This document shows positions 1 through 7,965 of a stretch of 64,000 nucleotides of DNA, piece by piece. Source of the DNA: Marinoscillum furvescens DSM 4134. GTDB lineage: Bacteria > Bacteroidota > Bacteroidia > Cytophagales > Cyclobacteriaceae. The position numbers and the translations under genes were made by a program. The stretch covers positions 1 through 64,000 of the forward strand of contig NZ_QREG01000018.1 of assembly GCF_003386095.1 (NCBI RefSeq), written 5' to 3'. Numbering within the stretch: position 1 is the first letter of the stretch; each line of letters begins with the position of its first letter. Below the pieces are notes generated by a model that did not search any database, had not been told where the DNA came from, and worked only from the letters and a program-made list of their open reading frames with translations.

Positions 1-148
1 TATTCACAAATTATGAGTCTCCCCCTAGAACCCCCTCATGTGGATAATAGTAGTAGTCTTAGAATATCAATAGATTGTAAACCTAAAGGCCGGCATAGGC
101 AGGTCTGAGCATTTGACAAATATCAAAATCTTATGTAAACGTAAATGT

Positions 149-202
149 GAGTTTATTTATTTGCTGATTTTCAGTTGGAAAAGCGTTAAGAAATGAACTC
201 AG
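149..202. repeat. 54-bp direct repeat, copy 1
   Basis: This stretch recurs at 3259-3312 in the same orientation with about three mismatches. Weaker similarity continues to the left of both copies. The two copies bound a 3.1-kb segment that holds the recombinase remnant, the 20-21-bp array and the GH117 gene. No coding function is seen. Confidence 0.85.
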
Positions 203-300
203 TCCGGGGCGCGTAGCCCTTGATTTTTGACGGGCGCCGTTGCGATACCGGGGCGTAGGCTTTTCATCGCCTGGCCGGCCGCAAGGAAAAGTAGAGAAAA

Positions 301-420
301 AAGCGTTTTGATCAAGGCCTGTATCACCTTGTCAGGGTAAAATTTTATGCCGATCATCCGCTCATTATTAATGACCAGGTGCTTCAAAGTAAGCTGTCGT
401 TGGCTCGTAGTAGGCTCCAT
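301..420 (-). pseudogene. Truncated tyrosine recombinase (N-terminal fragment)
   Basis: Reading from the ATG at 420, about 40 residues include LKHLVINNERMIGIKFYP followed by DKVIQALIKTL. I recognise this as the conserved opening of Bacteroidota phage-integrase/XerC-D-like recombinases. In intact genes it continues into a SAM-like core-binding domain and a catalytic domain of about 300 residues. Here the similarity stops near 300 and the frame runs into low-complexity and repeat DNA until a stop at 199. No R-H-R-Y catalytic domain is found nearby. Recognition is from memory of the family, so the call is moderately sure. It is best read as a decayed mobile-element gene. Confidence 0.55.
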
Positions 421-464
421 GTGGGTAAACCAAGCGAAAATCAAACAAGTAGGGTGGTTATTAA

Positions 465-503
465 ACGTATATATACGTAACTATCCGTATATTAATACGG
501 ATA
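465..503. promoter_or_regulatory. Two palindromes upstream of the recombinase remnant
   Basis: ACGTATATATACGT at 465-478 is a perfect 14-bp palindrome. It is followed at 482-503 by a perfect inverted repeat, TATCCGTAT, then a 4-nt loop, then ATACGGATA. They lie 45-80 bp upstream of the recombinase ATG at 420. This suggests an operator or a recombination site of that element, but the role is inference. Confidence 0.5.
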
Positions 504-1045
504 ATGTTTTCACTTCCTGGTCATAAGCAGGAGACACCAGACTTGCGCTCATCACTAGTCTCTTCAACACCACGTTGGCTCATGTATCACCATTGTATAT
601 GGGCGAAAGACACCTGAACCTTTTAAAGATTCGGTTGTAAATGGCCGTGATTCGCCAGTAAATCCCTTTTAGATGCTCGTAAAAACCGATCGGCCGCAGG
701 TGAAAATCAGTTTGCTGTCTGAATTTTTAATTTGACGGTTGTAATCAGCCTTGAGATTTGAAGCACAGGCATTTTAGAAGCCTGAAATCAGGCTTAGCCT
801 TTCGTAAATTAGAATTTGACGCTTGCAAAATGCCTTCAGACCTATTTTTTCCTAAAAATGCCACTTGAATTTTTAAAAAGACTGTTGTCGCCTCACTTCA
901 GATAGGCGTTGGAGTGTTTTAGATTCGAGTATATTTGAATTTGGCGGTTGTAAACTCCCATCAGATTTGATTGCACCTATAAAAGTCAGTTGAATTTCCC
1001 ACCAGCCAGAAGTTGCCCTTTATCAGATAGACGTTGGAGTCCCTA
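504..1045. other. Non-coding stretch with scattered diverged repeat units
   Basis: No supportable gene is seen. Isolated motifs such as TTGACGGTTGTAA, TTGACGCTTGCAA and TTGGCGGTTGTAA occur from about 730 onward. They resemble the core of the array that starts at 1046, so this looks like a diverged continuation of it. The segment near 525-550 (GCAGGAGACACCAGAC) resembles 1579-1595 just past the far end of the array, as if both marked its edges. Confidence 0.5.
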
Positions 1046-1570
1046 AGATGCACGTAATTGCCTTTCAGACCCTTGTAATCGGGCGTGAAACGCCAGTAAA
1101 CCCCTTTCAGACGCCTGCAGCGGCCGTAAGACGGCTGCAGTGAGGAAAAGTTGGCTGTAATTGGCCGTAAGACGGCTGCAACATGAAAAAGACGACTGTA
1201 ATACTGTTTTAGACGCTTGTAAGTGCGATTTAGACGCCTGCAGTGGCCGTAAGACGGTTGCAGTGAGGAAAAGACGGCTGTAATTGTTCATCAGACTCCT
1301 GTAGCGAGGAAAAGTTGGTTGTAAATGCCTTTTAGACGCCTGTAAAATGAAAAAGTTGCTTGTAATTCTGATTTAGACGCTTGTAAGCGGCCATAAGACG
1401 GTTGCAGCGGTGAAAAGTTGGCTGTAAGCGCCCTTCAGACGCCTGCAGTGGCCGTAAGACGGCTGCAGAATGGAAAAGACGGCTGTAATTGTTTGTCAGA
1501 CGCCTGCAGCGGTGAAAAGTTGGCTGTAAGTAGGCTTTAGTCGGCTGCAGCATGAGACAAACGGCTGTTA
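1046..1570. repeat. Degenerate tandem array of 20-21-bp units
   Basis: About 26 head-to-tail units share a 12-bp core close to AGACGSCTGYAR, sometimes AGTTGGCTGTAA. Each core is followed by an 8- or 9-nt variable linker, so the period alternates between 20 and 21 bp. Cores ending TGCAG mostly have 8-nt linkers and cores ending TGTAA mostly have 9-nt linkers. Neighbouring CTGCAG cores are palindromic and can pair as hairpins, for example CTGCAG...CCGT-AAG-ACGG-CTGCAG near 1114-1139. The mixed 20/21 period argues against coding. The spacing is too short for CRISPR. Function is unknown. Confidence 0.85.
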
Positions 1571-1786
1571 GCAAACTCAGCAGGAGACCAGACAACTCCG
1601 CCCACACACTATGCTTCCTGTTGGGAGGGCTATGGCTGGGGCTGTACAGGCCGTAACACCCAGTAGGAGGACTGATGGGCCTGTTTTTGGTATCTTGTCT
1701 AGTTTATGTCTAGCATTGATTGTGTGTTTCCAGGAGGTAATTCATTTGTTTAGAGGTTGATTTTTTACCTAAACATAGAAAGCACC

Positions 1787-3001
1787 ATGAAACTTTTAAT
1801 AGCAACGATCCTGATGATAGCATGCCTGGCCGGATGCCAGGCACCACAAAATGACAACCCCTGTGAAGAAGAGCTGGTAGTGACCGATGAGCAGATGGAC
1901 CGGCTGGGTATTACCAACAAAGAGTACCTGAGTGCCGCTTCCAAGCGTGCGCTGCAGTGGCCTGAGCTGACCAACGAGTGGTTTGGGGAGTTTAAAGTCT
2001 ATGACCTCAAAGGTGACCTGGCCTACGAAGAAGGGGTAGTGCGTCGTGATCCCAGTGCCATCATCCAGGTAGATGGCAAGTACTTTGTGTGGTATAGCAA
2101 GAGCGTAGGGCCTACCGACGGGTTTGGTGGCGATATCGAAAACGACAAGGTGTTTCCGTGGGACCGTTGCGACATCTGGTATGCTACCTCTGACGATGGC
2201 TGGACCTGGAAGGAAGAGGGCATGGCGGTAGGCCGCGGCGAAAAAGGTGCCTATGACGACCGCTCGGTCTTTACTACCGAGATCATGGAGCACGAGGGCA
2301 CCTACTACCTCACGTATCAGACCATCCAGTCGCCATACAATGTGCGTACCAAAAACCAGATAGGCCTGGCGTGGGCAGATAGCCCGCATGGCCCCTGGAC
2401 GAAGAGTGAAGAGCCCATCCTGAGCCCGGCCGACAATGGGGTGTGGAAAGGCACAGAACAAAACCGCTTTTTGGTAGAGAAAAAAGGGGATTTTGATAGC
2501 CACAAAGTGCACGATCCGTGCATCATACCTTATCAGGGCAAGTTTTACCTCTACTACAAAGGCGAGCAAATGGGCGAAGAGATTACTTTTGGCGGACGCC
2601 AAATCCGACATGGGGTAGCCATAGCGGACAACCCGAAAGGCCCCTATGTCAAGTCAAAGTACAACCCCATCTCCAACAGTGGTCATGAGATCTGTGTGTG
2701 GCCCTACAAAGGGGGCATTGGGTCGCTGATCACTACTGATGGTCCCGAAAAAAATACCATTCAGTTGTCGCCAGATGGTATCAATTTTGAAATTGTGGCA
2801 GTGATACCGGGAGCTCCCCATGCCATCGGCCTCAACCGAACCCTGGATACCGATGAGCCTTTCAACGTCTTTAAGTGGGGCCTCACCCATCAGTACAAGA
2901 CCTATGACTACCAGTACATCCGTAGGTTTGAAGGCAAGCGCAAGACGACCCATGTGGCCAAAGGCGTAGTGGCTGGCAAGAAAGGGAGTGATGAAGATTG
3001 A
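1787..3001 (+). CDS. GH117 alpha-1,3-(3,6-anhydro)-L-galactosidase (lipoprotein)
   Basis: The enzyme removes 3,6-anhydro-L-galactose from the non-reducing end of neoagaro-oligosaccharides. The product is 404 residues from the ATG at 1787; a TTG at 1757 opens the frame earlier but lacks a sensible leader. The N-terminus is a lipoprotein signal (LAGC, Cys17). The five-bladed propeller motifs of GH117 are plain: VVRRDPS with Asp88, KVHDP with Asp243, and [10 protein letters not shown] with His300/Glu301. The spacings 88-243-301 match the Asp-Asp-Glu spacing I recall for characterised family members. The gene stands alone between repeat blocks and has no neighbour within 1 kb. It supplies the L-AHG used by the operon at 29.6-34 kb. 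Confidence 0.95.
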   Translation: MKLLIATILMIACLAGCQAPQNDNPCEEELVVTDEQMDRLGITNKEYLSAASKRALQWPELTNEWFGEFKVYDLKGDLAYEEGVVRRDPSAIIQVDGKYFVWYSKSVGPTDGFGGDIENDKVFPWDRCDIWYATSDDGWTWKEEGMAVGRGEKGAYDDRSVFTTEIMEHEGTYYLTYQTIQSPYNVRTKNQIGLAWADSPHGPWTKSEEPILSPADNGVWKGTEQNRFLVEKKGDFDSHKVHDPCIIPYQGKFYLYYKGEQMGEEITFGGRQIRHGVAIADNPKGPYVKSKYNPISNSGHEICVWPYKGGIGSLITTDGPEKNTIQLSPDGINFEIVAVIPGAPHAIGLNRTLDTDEPFNVFKWGLTHQYKTYDYQYIRRFEGKRKTTHVAKGVVAGKKGSDED

Positions 3002-3015
3002 TCGAAAGGATTAGT

Positions 3016-3102
3016 GAAATATCGCTTGATCTATTACGCTTTTTAAAGGAAGTGTCTGACATTATGCGACTGACCGTCCGCCAACTCAAGGTGTCACTGC
3101 TG
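3016..3102. repeat. 87-bp direct repeat, copy 1
   Basis: Nearly identical (about four mismatches) to 3452-3538, same orientation, 436 bp apart. It begins just after the GH117 stop codon. No coding frame or terminal inverted repeat was recognised in it. Confidence 0.85.
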
Positions 3103-3258
3103 GTTAAGAATGGGCCAATTCGAAAATCTGGAGAGGAATAGAATTAATAGAAGGACTGGCCTTGGTTCATTTTAGGTTTTCCGAATGAAAATCAGGTAAC
3201 AAATAAATACTGTTTGAGCATTTACGCAGTTTCAAAATCAATTCGAAATCATTAATGC

Positions 3259-3312
3259 GAGTTTATTTATTTGCTGATTTTCATTTGGAAAAGCGTTAAT
3301 AAATGAACCCAG
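3259..3312. repeat. 54-bp direct repeat, copy 2
   Basis: Partner of 149-202. It is followed directly by a TTGATTTTTGCTACTTTT-type hairpin element, a sequence type also seen in altered form after copy 1 (about 218-300) and near 4157-4196. Confidence 0.85.
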
Positions 3313-3325
3313 CCATTGATTTTTG

Positions 3326-3349
3326 CTACTTTTTATCAAGAAAAAGTAG
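3326..3349. repeat. Hairpin element
   Basis: CTACTTTTT and AAAAAGTAG form a perfect 9-bp stem around a 6-nt loop. It lies inside a wider TTGAT...ATCAA arrangement. It could act as an RNA hairpin or be a dispersed intergenic repeat. Confidence 0.55.
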
Positions 3350-3451
3350 AAGAATAAAGCACTTCAGAATGTTATATTTTGATAGCTTTTTGTAACCAGT
3401 AAAAGAGCAGATCTTTACCCCCACAATTTGAAATTCTTAAGCAAGTCCACA

Positions 3452-3538
3452 GAAATATTGCTTGATCTATTACGCTTTTTAAAGGAAGTGTCTGACATTA
3501 TGCGACTGGTCGTCCGCCAACTCAAGGTGTCACTACTG
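3452..3538. repeat. 87-bp direct repeat, copy 2
   Basis: Partner of 3016-3102. A terminator-like hairpin follows about 40 bp later. Confidence 0.85.
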
Positions 3539-3578
3539 ATTTAGTAAGCCTTCAGAACTATTTGGGTATAACGAAAGA

Positions 3579-3606
3579 AAAGGGTGCCTCGCCGAAGGCA
3601 CCCTTT
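3579..3606. terminator. Terminator-like hairpin
   Basis: AAAGGGTGCC and GGCACCCTTT form a 10-bp stem around an 8-nt loop. No adjacent gene obviously uses it; it may end read-through from GH117 at 3001 or a lost gene. Confidence 0.6.
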
Positions 3607-3965
3607 GCAGTTAAACTAGATCTGATACAGATCAAAAACGGTGAATCATTAAGAACCATGATTATGAGCCAAAAGAACCGTCTGTTCCCTCATGGTAGAA
3701 ACAAAGGTGTGGCATAGCGCAGATGTCTTCATACCCCGATTGGGGTATTTTTGGTTTGATGGGCATGGAAAATTGGCTCTTATTGACTCAATAGCACTTG
3801 TTTTATGTCGAGTGTTGTTCATCTGAGCAAGGTGGACGTGATGTTTATGTAGCACATTTGCCACAGTACAGTGGCTAAGAATGGCGTCCTTGATAAATAC
3901 TTTTTAGTAAAAAATGCCTTTCTATGAACTCTGAGGGGGCATTTCAATCTCGTATATTGTATGCG

Positions 3966-4007
3966 AAAACCTCAAAAAGGTGTGATTTTTAGCATTTTTG
4001 AGGTTTT
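3966..4007. terminator. AT-rich hairpin, terminator-like
   Basis: AAAACCTCAAAAA (3966-3978) pairs with TTTTTGAGGTTTT (ending near 4007), followed by more T. It is a strong stem with a short loop region. No gene abuts it. Confidence 0.5.
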
Positions 4008-4204
4008 TTGAGTGGCCTTGAAGAAAATGCGTGAAGAATTTTGATCGTGAGGTCGATTAGAAAAACATACTGTTTGATGTCCGACGAAGGAGGACGAGTT
4101 TATGTTTTTCCGGCCTCAAAATTTAGCAAATTTCTTCACAGCGCGGACGGCCAGTCCTTGATCTTTTTCCTTAGGTTTTGGATCAAGCCAAAAAGTTAAG
4201 AGCG

Positions 4205-4224
4205 CGGACGGCTAGTCCCGTCCG
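4205..4224. terminator. GC-rich hairpin downstream of the Yip1-like gene
   Basis: CGGACGG (4205-4211) pairs with CCGTCCG (4218-4224). It lies about 80 bp past the stop of the minus-strand gene at 4307. The T-run is weak, so it may instead be part of the repeated GCGGACGG element. Confidence 0.35.
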
Positions 4225-4306
4225 GCTTGAGGACTTAAAAGGAATAAACAAGTGAGCCCTAAGAAATGCGAGTGTCTAGCTCAAGTGGACCCTTGCGCCT
4301 GGTTCA

Positions 4307-4942
4307 CTACGAAAACGTGGAAATCAGCAATGCTATAGCGATAAGTGGTACCATTATGACCAGCACAGGCAAGATCATATTGAGGATGGCTTTGCCTGTA
4401 CTGAGCTCCTGTGTTTCTGAAATACCCACCACCGTGAGGATGACCGTCCAGATGCCCAGGCCTACTTCTGCGATTACGGTACTGTAAAAAATCAGGTTGT
4501 TGAAAATGCCTCCGGTTAGCAAATCTCCATCGGCTTTGAAAATCTCATGGCCATAGATAATTATCTGCGGGATGAGGAGAGTCAGGGATGCTACAGTGGG
4601 TAGCATGGCAAAGGCCAGCATGCGCACCATGGTTTGGATGTCTACGGTAGTGGCGTGGAGCCATTTGCCGGTCCACCGTAGCAAGTACCCATAGATGTAG
4701 ATATACATCCAGCCAAATAGAGCTCCGCCCAGTGTACAGACAAGTAGGATTTCTGTGAGCCCCAGCCGGTCGCCCATGTCTTGCATCACAGCCCGGTCAA
4801 AGGCACGCGAGATGCCAGTAAGGATTAGCAGAGCAATTACGTGCTGGTTGTCGTTGGCTGTTTTGAGATAGCGAAATACTTCTCTGGGTGAAAACCAAAC
4901 GTGACGGATGGCCTGGGTGTTGGAGAGCTCAGTTAGCTGCAT
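4307..4942 (-). CDS. Yip1-domain integral membrane protein
   Basis: A 211-residue protein with about five hydrophobic helices, for example around residues 38-50, 65-85, 110-130, 150-170 and 185-210. The N-terminus SPREVFRYLKTANDNQ is typical of bacterial Yip1-family proteins. Their biochemical role is not established. The gene lies 59 bp downstream of the alpha/beta hydrolase on the same strand and is probably co-transcribed. A role in galactan use is not evident. Confidence 0.7.
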   Translation of the reverse strand: MQLTELSNTQAIRHVWFSPREVFRYLKTANDNQHVIALLILTGISRAFDRAVMQDMGDRLGLTEILLVCTLGGALFGWMYIYIYGYLLRWTGKWLHATTVDIQTMVRMLAFAMLPTVASLTLLIPQIIIYGHEIFKADGDLLTGGIFNNLIFYSTVIAEVGLGIWTVILTVVGISETQELSTGKAILNMILPVLVIMVPLIAIALLISTFS

Positions 4943-5001
4943 GTAGATCAGGTGATGTAGTGAAACAAGTAAAAGTAAAAAAAAGCCCAGTAAACGAGGC
5001 G

Positions 5002-5961
5002 TTATTTGCCATGAGGCTTCATATTTGGGAGCGGGGCCTGATTTTTCAAATACCGATCAAACCAGTTGTGCACTTCGTCAAACACTTCGCTTCTAAATTC
5101 ATTGATGCCATGGTCGGCACCTTCGTACATGATCAGGCGGTAGGGCACCTGGTGCTGGTTGAGTTTCATGGCTAGCTGCAGGCTCTGTTCGGGTTTTACG
5201 CGCCAGTCGGCAGTGCCATGTAGGATGAGGACGGGGACGTCTTTAGGAAACTGCTCCGGCCAGTGGCTGGCAGAGCGCTGGGCCAGTGCTTCCTCTTTAT
5301 TGGTGCTATAGTCAGGGATCAGCTCGGCAAGCACTCCTGTTTCCATTTCCGGTCGATCCTCGATCATGTCTTGCAGATCGGCAATGGCTCCACCTACTGC
5401 AGCAGCTTTGATGTTGTTGGATTGTGTAAGTGCCAGGTAGGTCATCATACCACCGCGGCTCCAGCCATACATCCCGATGCGTGAGGTGTCTGCAGCTGGA
5501 GTAGCGGCCAGTATATGCTCCAGAGCGAGGATGTCGTTTAGCTCTGCACCACCAAACTCTTCCTGTCCCTCTCCGCCAGCTACTCCCCGGTATTGGCTGG
5601 CGATTACCACATAGCCTTTGCTGGCGAGCCGCCCCAGGTCAAAAGCCGCATGGGCTACTTTCAGAGCACCAAACTCCCGATTCCCACCTCTGTTGTAAAT
5701 CAGGCAGGGGTAGGTGCCTTCTGCTTTGGGGCTGATAAGCATGCCTTTTACATTGAGTCCGTCACTGAGGTAGCTGATGCTAAAAATGGAAATACTGTCC
5801 AGGTAGGCAAACTGAGGCTTCCAGCTACCATCTTCCTGTATCAAACGAGGGTAGATGGGATAGTTACTCCATTGGTCCAGCGGTTTTTTGTCAAGGAGTT
5901 GTTGGCTCCAGCTGGAAAAACAAGCAAGTAAAAGAAGGAAGGTCAGGTAGGCCGTTTTCAT
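5002..5961 (-). CDS. Secreted alpha/beta hydrolase, S9 peptidase/acyl esterase type
   Basis: 319 residues with a signal peptide (residues 1-19, ending SSWSQ). The catalytic fold is the C-terminal alpha/beta hydrolase: nucleophile elbow GWSRGG, acid in HGTADWRVKP, and histidine in GADHGINEF. Proteins of this kind are annotated as prolyl oligopeptidase-family or dienelactone-hydrolase-like. Without the S9 propeller it is more likely an esterase or a small peptidase. The location is the periplasm or outside. It sits between GH16 and Yip1 on the same strand. A deacylase for algal polysaccharide is possible but not shown. Confidence 0.75.
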   Translation of the reverse strand: MKTAYLTFLLLLACFSSWSQQLLDKKPLDQWSNYPIYPRLIQEDGSWKPQFAYLDSISIFSISYLSDGLNVKGMLISPKAEGTYPCLIYNRGGNREFGALKVAHAAFDLGRLASKGYVVIASQYRGVAGGEGQEEFGGAELNDILALEHILAATPAADTSRIGMYGWSRGGMMTYLALTQSNNIKAAAVGGAIADLQDMIEDRPEMETGVLAELIPDYSTNKEEALAQRSASHWPEQFPKDVPVLILHGTADWRVKPEQSLQLAMKLNQHQVPYRLIMYEGADHGINEFRSEVFDEVHNWFDRYLKNQAPLPNMKPHGK

Positions 5962-6032
5962 ACTGTAGGGTGTTGGGTGTTGGTTAAATTTAAGTCATTG
6001 CTACCTGAAAGATACGGTGTTTATAAAAAAAA

Positions 6033-6067
6033 GAAGGTGACCACTGCAAAGCACAGTAGTCACCTTC
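6033..6067 (-). terminator. Terminator after the GH16 gene
   Basis: GAAGGTGA and TCACCTTC form the base of a stem with further pairing (CACTG/CAGT). On the minus strand a T-run follows. It lies 40 bp past the GH16 stop. Confidence 0.75.
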
Positions 6068-6108
6068 AATGAGCATGTTACCAGCGTGCTACAGCACCTG
6101 ATCATGAA

Positions 6109-7710
6109 TTATCGGTTGATTTTTACGCGTAGGGTGGACGTTTTATCATCAGTTACTACTCTGAGTAAATACACGCCCTGCTGCAGGTTGGCGATGTTAT
6201 CCAGCTCCAGCGTTGCTGTATGTCCACCTTTCGGTAGGTTTTCAAAGTGCTGGGTAAGTAGCTGTTGGCCTGCCAGGTTAATCAGCTCCAGGTCCACATC
6301 TCCGGCTTCAGGTAGCACCACATCTACATACAGCTTACCGATGTTGGTAGGGTTAGGGTATGCACTTATTTTGTGTTCTACTGTAGCTTCCTGCCCCATC
6401 CGAGCACCCGATACGGTACCCCAGGTGAAGGTTTCCCAACTCTGAATGGTAGAGGCTCTGGCTTGGAGAGGATCATTTGTAGCATCTAGGCGTGCCTGTA
6501 CGTACAGGTTGTTGGCATTGGCTTTTAGCGCCACCTGGTTGTTACCCAGGTCTACCCAGGTGAATTTTTCCCAGGCCCCGATAGCCGTGCGGTCAGCTTC
6601 CAACGGACGATTGGTGGTGTTTTCTGCTACCACATATTTGCCATTGGCGTTGGCCTTGAGCGCGATCAGCCCTCCACCAGCATCTTCCACTACAAACTGT
6701 CCCCAGCCTCCCATAGTGGCAGAGTTGGAATACAGCGGAGCATTGGCCTGGCCAGCATGTGCCCATACATAGTTGCCTTCGGTGTTTTTGAGCCAGATGG
6801 TCTGTCCTACAGGGGCACCGGAGCCTCCACTACCACCGTCTACGAGCTTCCAGGTACGTACCCAGGAGTAGCGCGTGGTACGCTCGTCCCAGGTGCCGTT
6901 CATGCCTCCATCTGCTGGTACAGGGTTCCAGTCGTAAGTTTCGGTCACCATGTTGAGGTACTGGCCTATGTCAAAATCGGCAGGTGGTGTGATGGTGTAT
7001 ACGTGATTGCCATCGAGGAAAAACTGCACTTCAGTAGGGCTTTTCCACCAGGCGCCATACACGTGATAGCCTGCATAGACTTTGCCAGAGGTGGCTGTAC
7101 TGTTGCCGTTAGAGCCCGTAGGCGTGCTACAGGTTACATTTCGGCTATGCGTATTGGAGTGCATGGATTCATCAAAACTTTGAGTCCATCCTTGTGAACT
7201 TGTGACTACACCAACGCACTCTTGTATGTCCAGCTCGGTGACGCGCACATCACAGCCGCTGCCTTCATTTCGGAAGTTGATCAGCCAAAAGGTAGAAGAC
7301 ATAAACGTCTTGCTGGCCTTCATACGCGCCTCATAATACCATCCAGGCTGGCCAGCATTTTTGGAGCGCACCATTCCTCCGGCATGGGTGTATTCATTGC
7401 CATTGTGCCACTCGCTCTGTGCCAGTTTGTAGTTGGTGATCCGGAGCTCACCGTTGGCTACAGATACCGTGTTTTGTTTGAAAATACCTGGCGCCCGACC
7501 TATCCATCGTGATGGGTCGGTGTTTTTCCATTTGTTGAGGTCGAGGGAGGATCCGTTAAACTCATCCGACAGGTTGTTTACTTTTTGCCAGACCTTACCC
7601 GAGGGTTTGGGATCCTGGCCAGATTGAAAGTACGGTTGTGCCAGAGTCGTGTGCTGGATAGCACAAAATACAAGGACCCATAGCATGTGTAAAGGTTTGA
7701 ATTTTTTCAT
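6109..7710 (-). CDS. GH16 beta-agarase or beta-porphyranase, T9SS-exported
   Basis: An endo-acting galactanase of 533 residues. Signal peptide 1-24; GH16 jelly roll about 45-290; two or three repeats resembling a fascin-type beta-trefoil (about 300-435, repeated KANANGKYV/KANANNLYV); T9SS C-terminal domain about 450-533 (SAYPNPTNIGK). The GH16 signature ELDIQE places nucleophile Glu159, Asp161 and acid/base Glu164. The loop ending TTRYSWVRTWKLV resembles agarase/porphyranase subfamilies, but I cannot tell agarase from porphyranase by eye. The trefoil in place of the usual CBM is the unusual part. A CGCAAAGGTTTG operator-like site lies about 80 bp upstream. Confidence 0.9.
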   Translation of the reverse strand: MKKFKPLHMLWVLVFCAIQHTTLAQPYFQSGQDPKPSGKVWQKVNNLSDEFNGSSLDLNKWKNTDPSRWIGRAPGIFKQNTVSVANGELRITNYKLAQSEWHNGNEYTHAGGMVRSKNAGQPGWYYEARMKASKTFMSSTFWLINFRNEGSGCDVRVTELDIQECVGVVTSSQGWTQSFDESMHSNTHSRNVTCSTPTGSNGNSTATSGKVYAGYHVYGAWWKSPTEVQFFLDGNHVYTITPPADFDIGQYLNMVTETYDWNPVPADGGMNGTWDERTTRYSWVRTWKLVDGGSGGSGAPVGQTIWLKNTEGNYVWAHAGQANAPLYSNSATMGGWGQFVVEDAGGGLIALKANANGKYVVAENTTNRPLEADRTAIGAWEKFTWVDLGNNQVALKANANNLYVQARLDATNDPLQARASTIQSWETFTWGTVSGARMGQEATVEHKISAYPNPTNIGKLYVDVVLPEAGDVDLELINLAGQQLLTQHFENLPKGGHTATLELDNIANLQQGVYLLRVVTDDKTSTLRVKINR

Positions 7711-7788
7711 ATGTGTTAGTTTAGGTAGGTGCAGAGCACCGCTGGTTTACATACCTGTATGATAGGGAGTCTGGGATAGAATTGGTAA

Positions 7789-7802
7789 ACAAACCTTTGC
7801 GC
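7789..7802. promoter_or_regulatory. Operator-like site, GH16 / plug-protein divergent region
   Basis: AAACCTTTGCGC on the plus strand (GCGCAAAGGTTT on the minus). It belongs to a recurrent motif also seen at 13711, 16541, 18297, 47450-47481 and 54913. The site lies between divergent genes starting at 7710 and 7966. Confidence 0.5.
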
Positions 7803-7965
7803 ATGACAAAAAGTGCAATGTGTTGGTGTTCAGTAGGTTTTCATGCTTTTATTTCTGAAATGCCCCTCTAATTTCCCAGTTTTTTTACCCGACTATATAT
7901 CAGCCATGATGCATCTTTAGAAGGACGAAAAACCTATTTAGTTACTAAAACATTATTGAATTCTT

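Larger units (their letters stand above)
3002..4306. other. 1.3-kb gene-poor, repeat-rich interval
   Basis: No convincing gene. It holds two 87-bp direct repeats, the second copy of the 54-bp repeat, several hairpins listed separately, and a repeated GCGCGGACGGCCAGTCC-like motif (about 4141 and 4202). A 71-codon minus-strand frame at 3649-3864 has no recognisable motif. Confidence 0.7.

Noticed and set aside
1046-1570. CRISPR array
   Set aside because: Units are only 20-21 bp with 8-9-nt linkers and degenerate cores; no cas gene is present in the window.
1046-1570. attC-type integron cassette sites
   Set aside because: The cores do not carry the GTTRRRY/RYYYAAC pair expected of attC, and the linkers are too short to be cassettes.
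1043-1607. Two minus-strand frames (82 and 91 codons) with Leu-Gln-Ala-Ser-type repeats
   Set aside because: They are translations of the 20-21-bp array. The mixed period shifts frame, no start signal is evident, and no protein family is recognised.
1796-2611. 271-codon frame antisense to GH117
   Set aside because: GH117 on the plus strand matches its family across its length with catalytic residues in place; the antisense frame is a shadow.
3649-3864. 71-codon minus-strand frame in the repeat region
   Set aside because: No recognisable motif, signal or neighbour; considered as a recombinase C-terminal fragment, but the catalytic His-x-x-Arg/Tyr pattern is not there.
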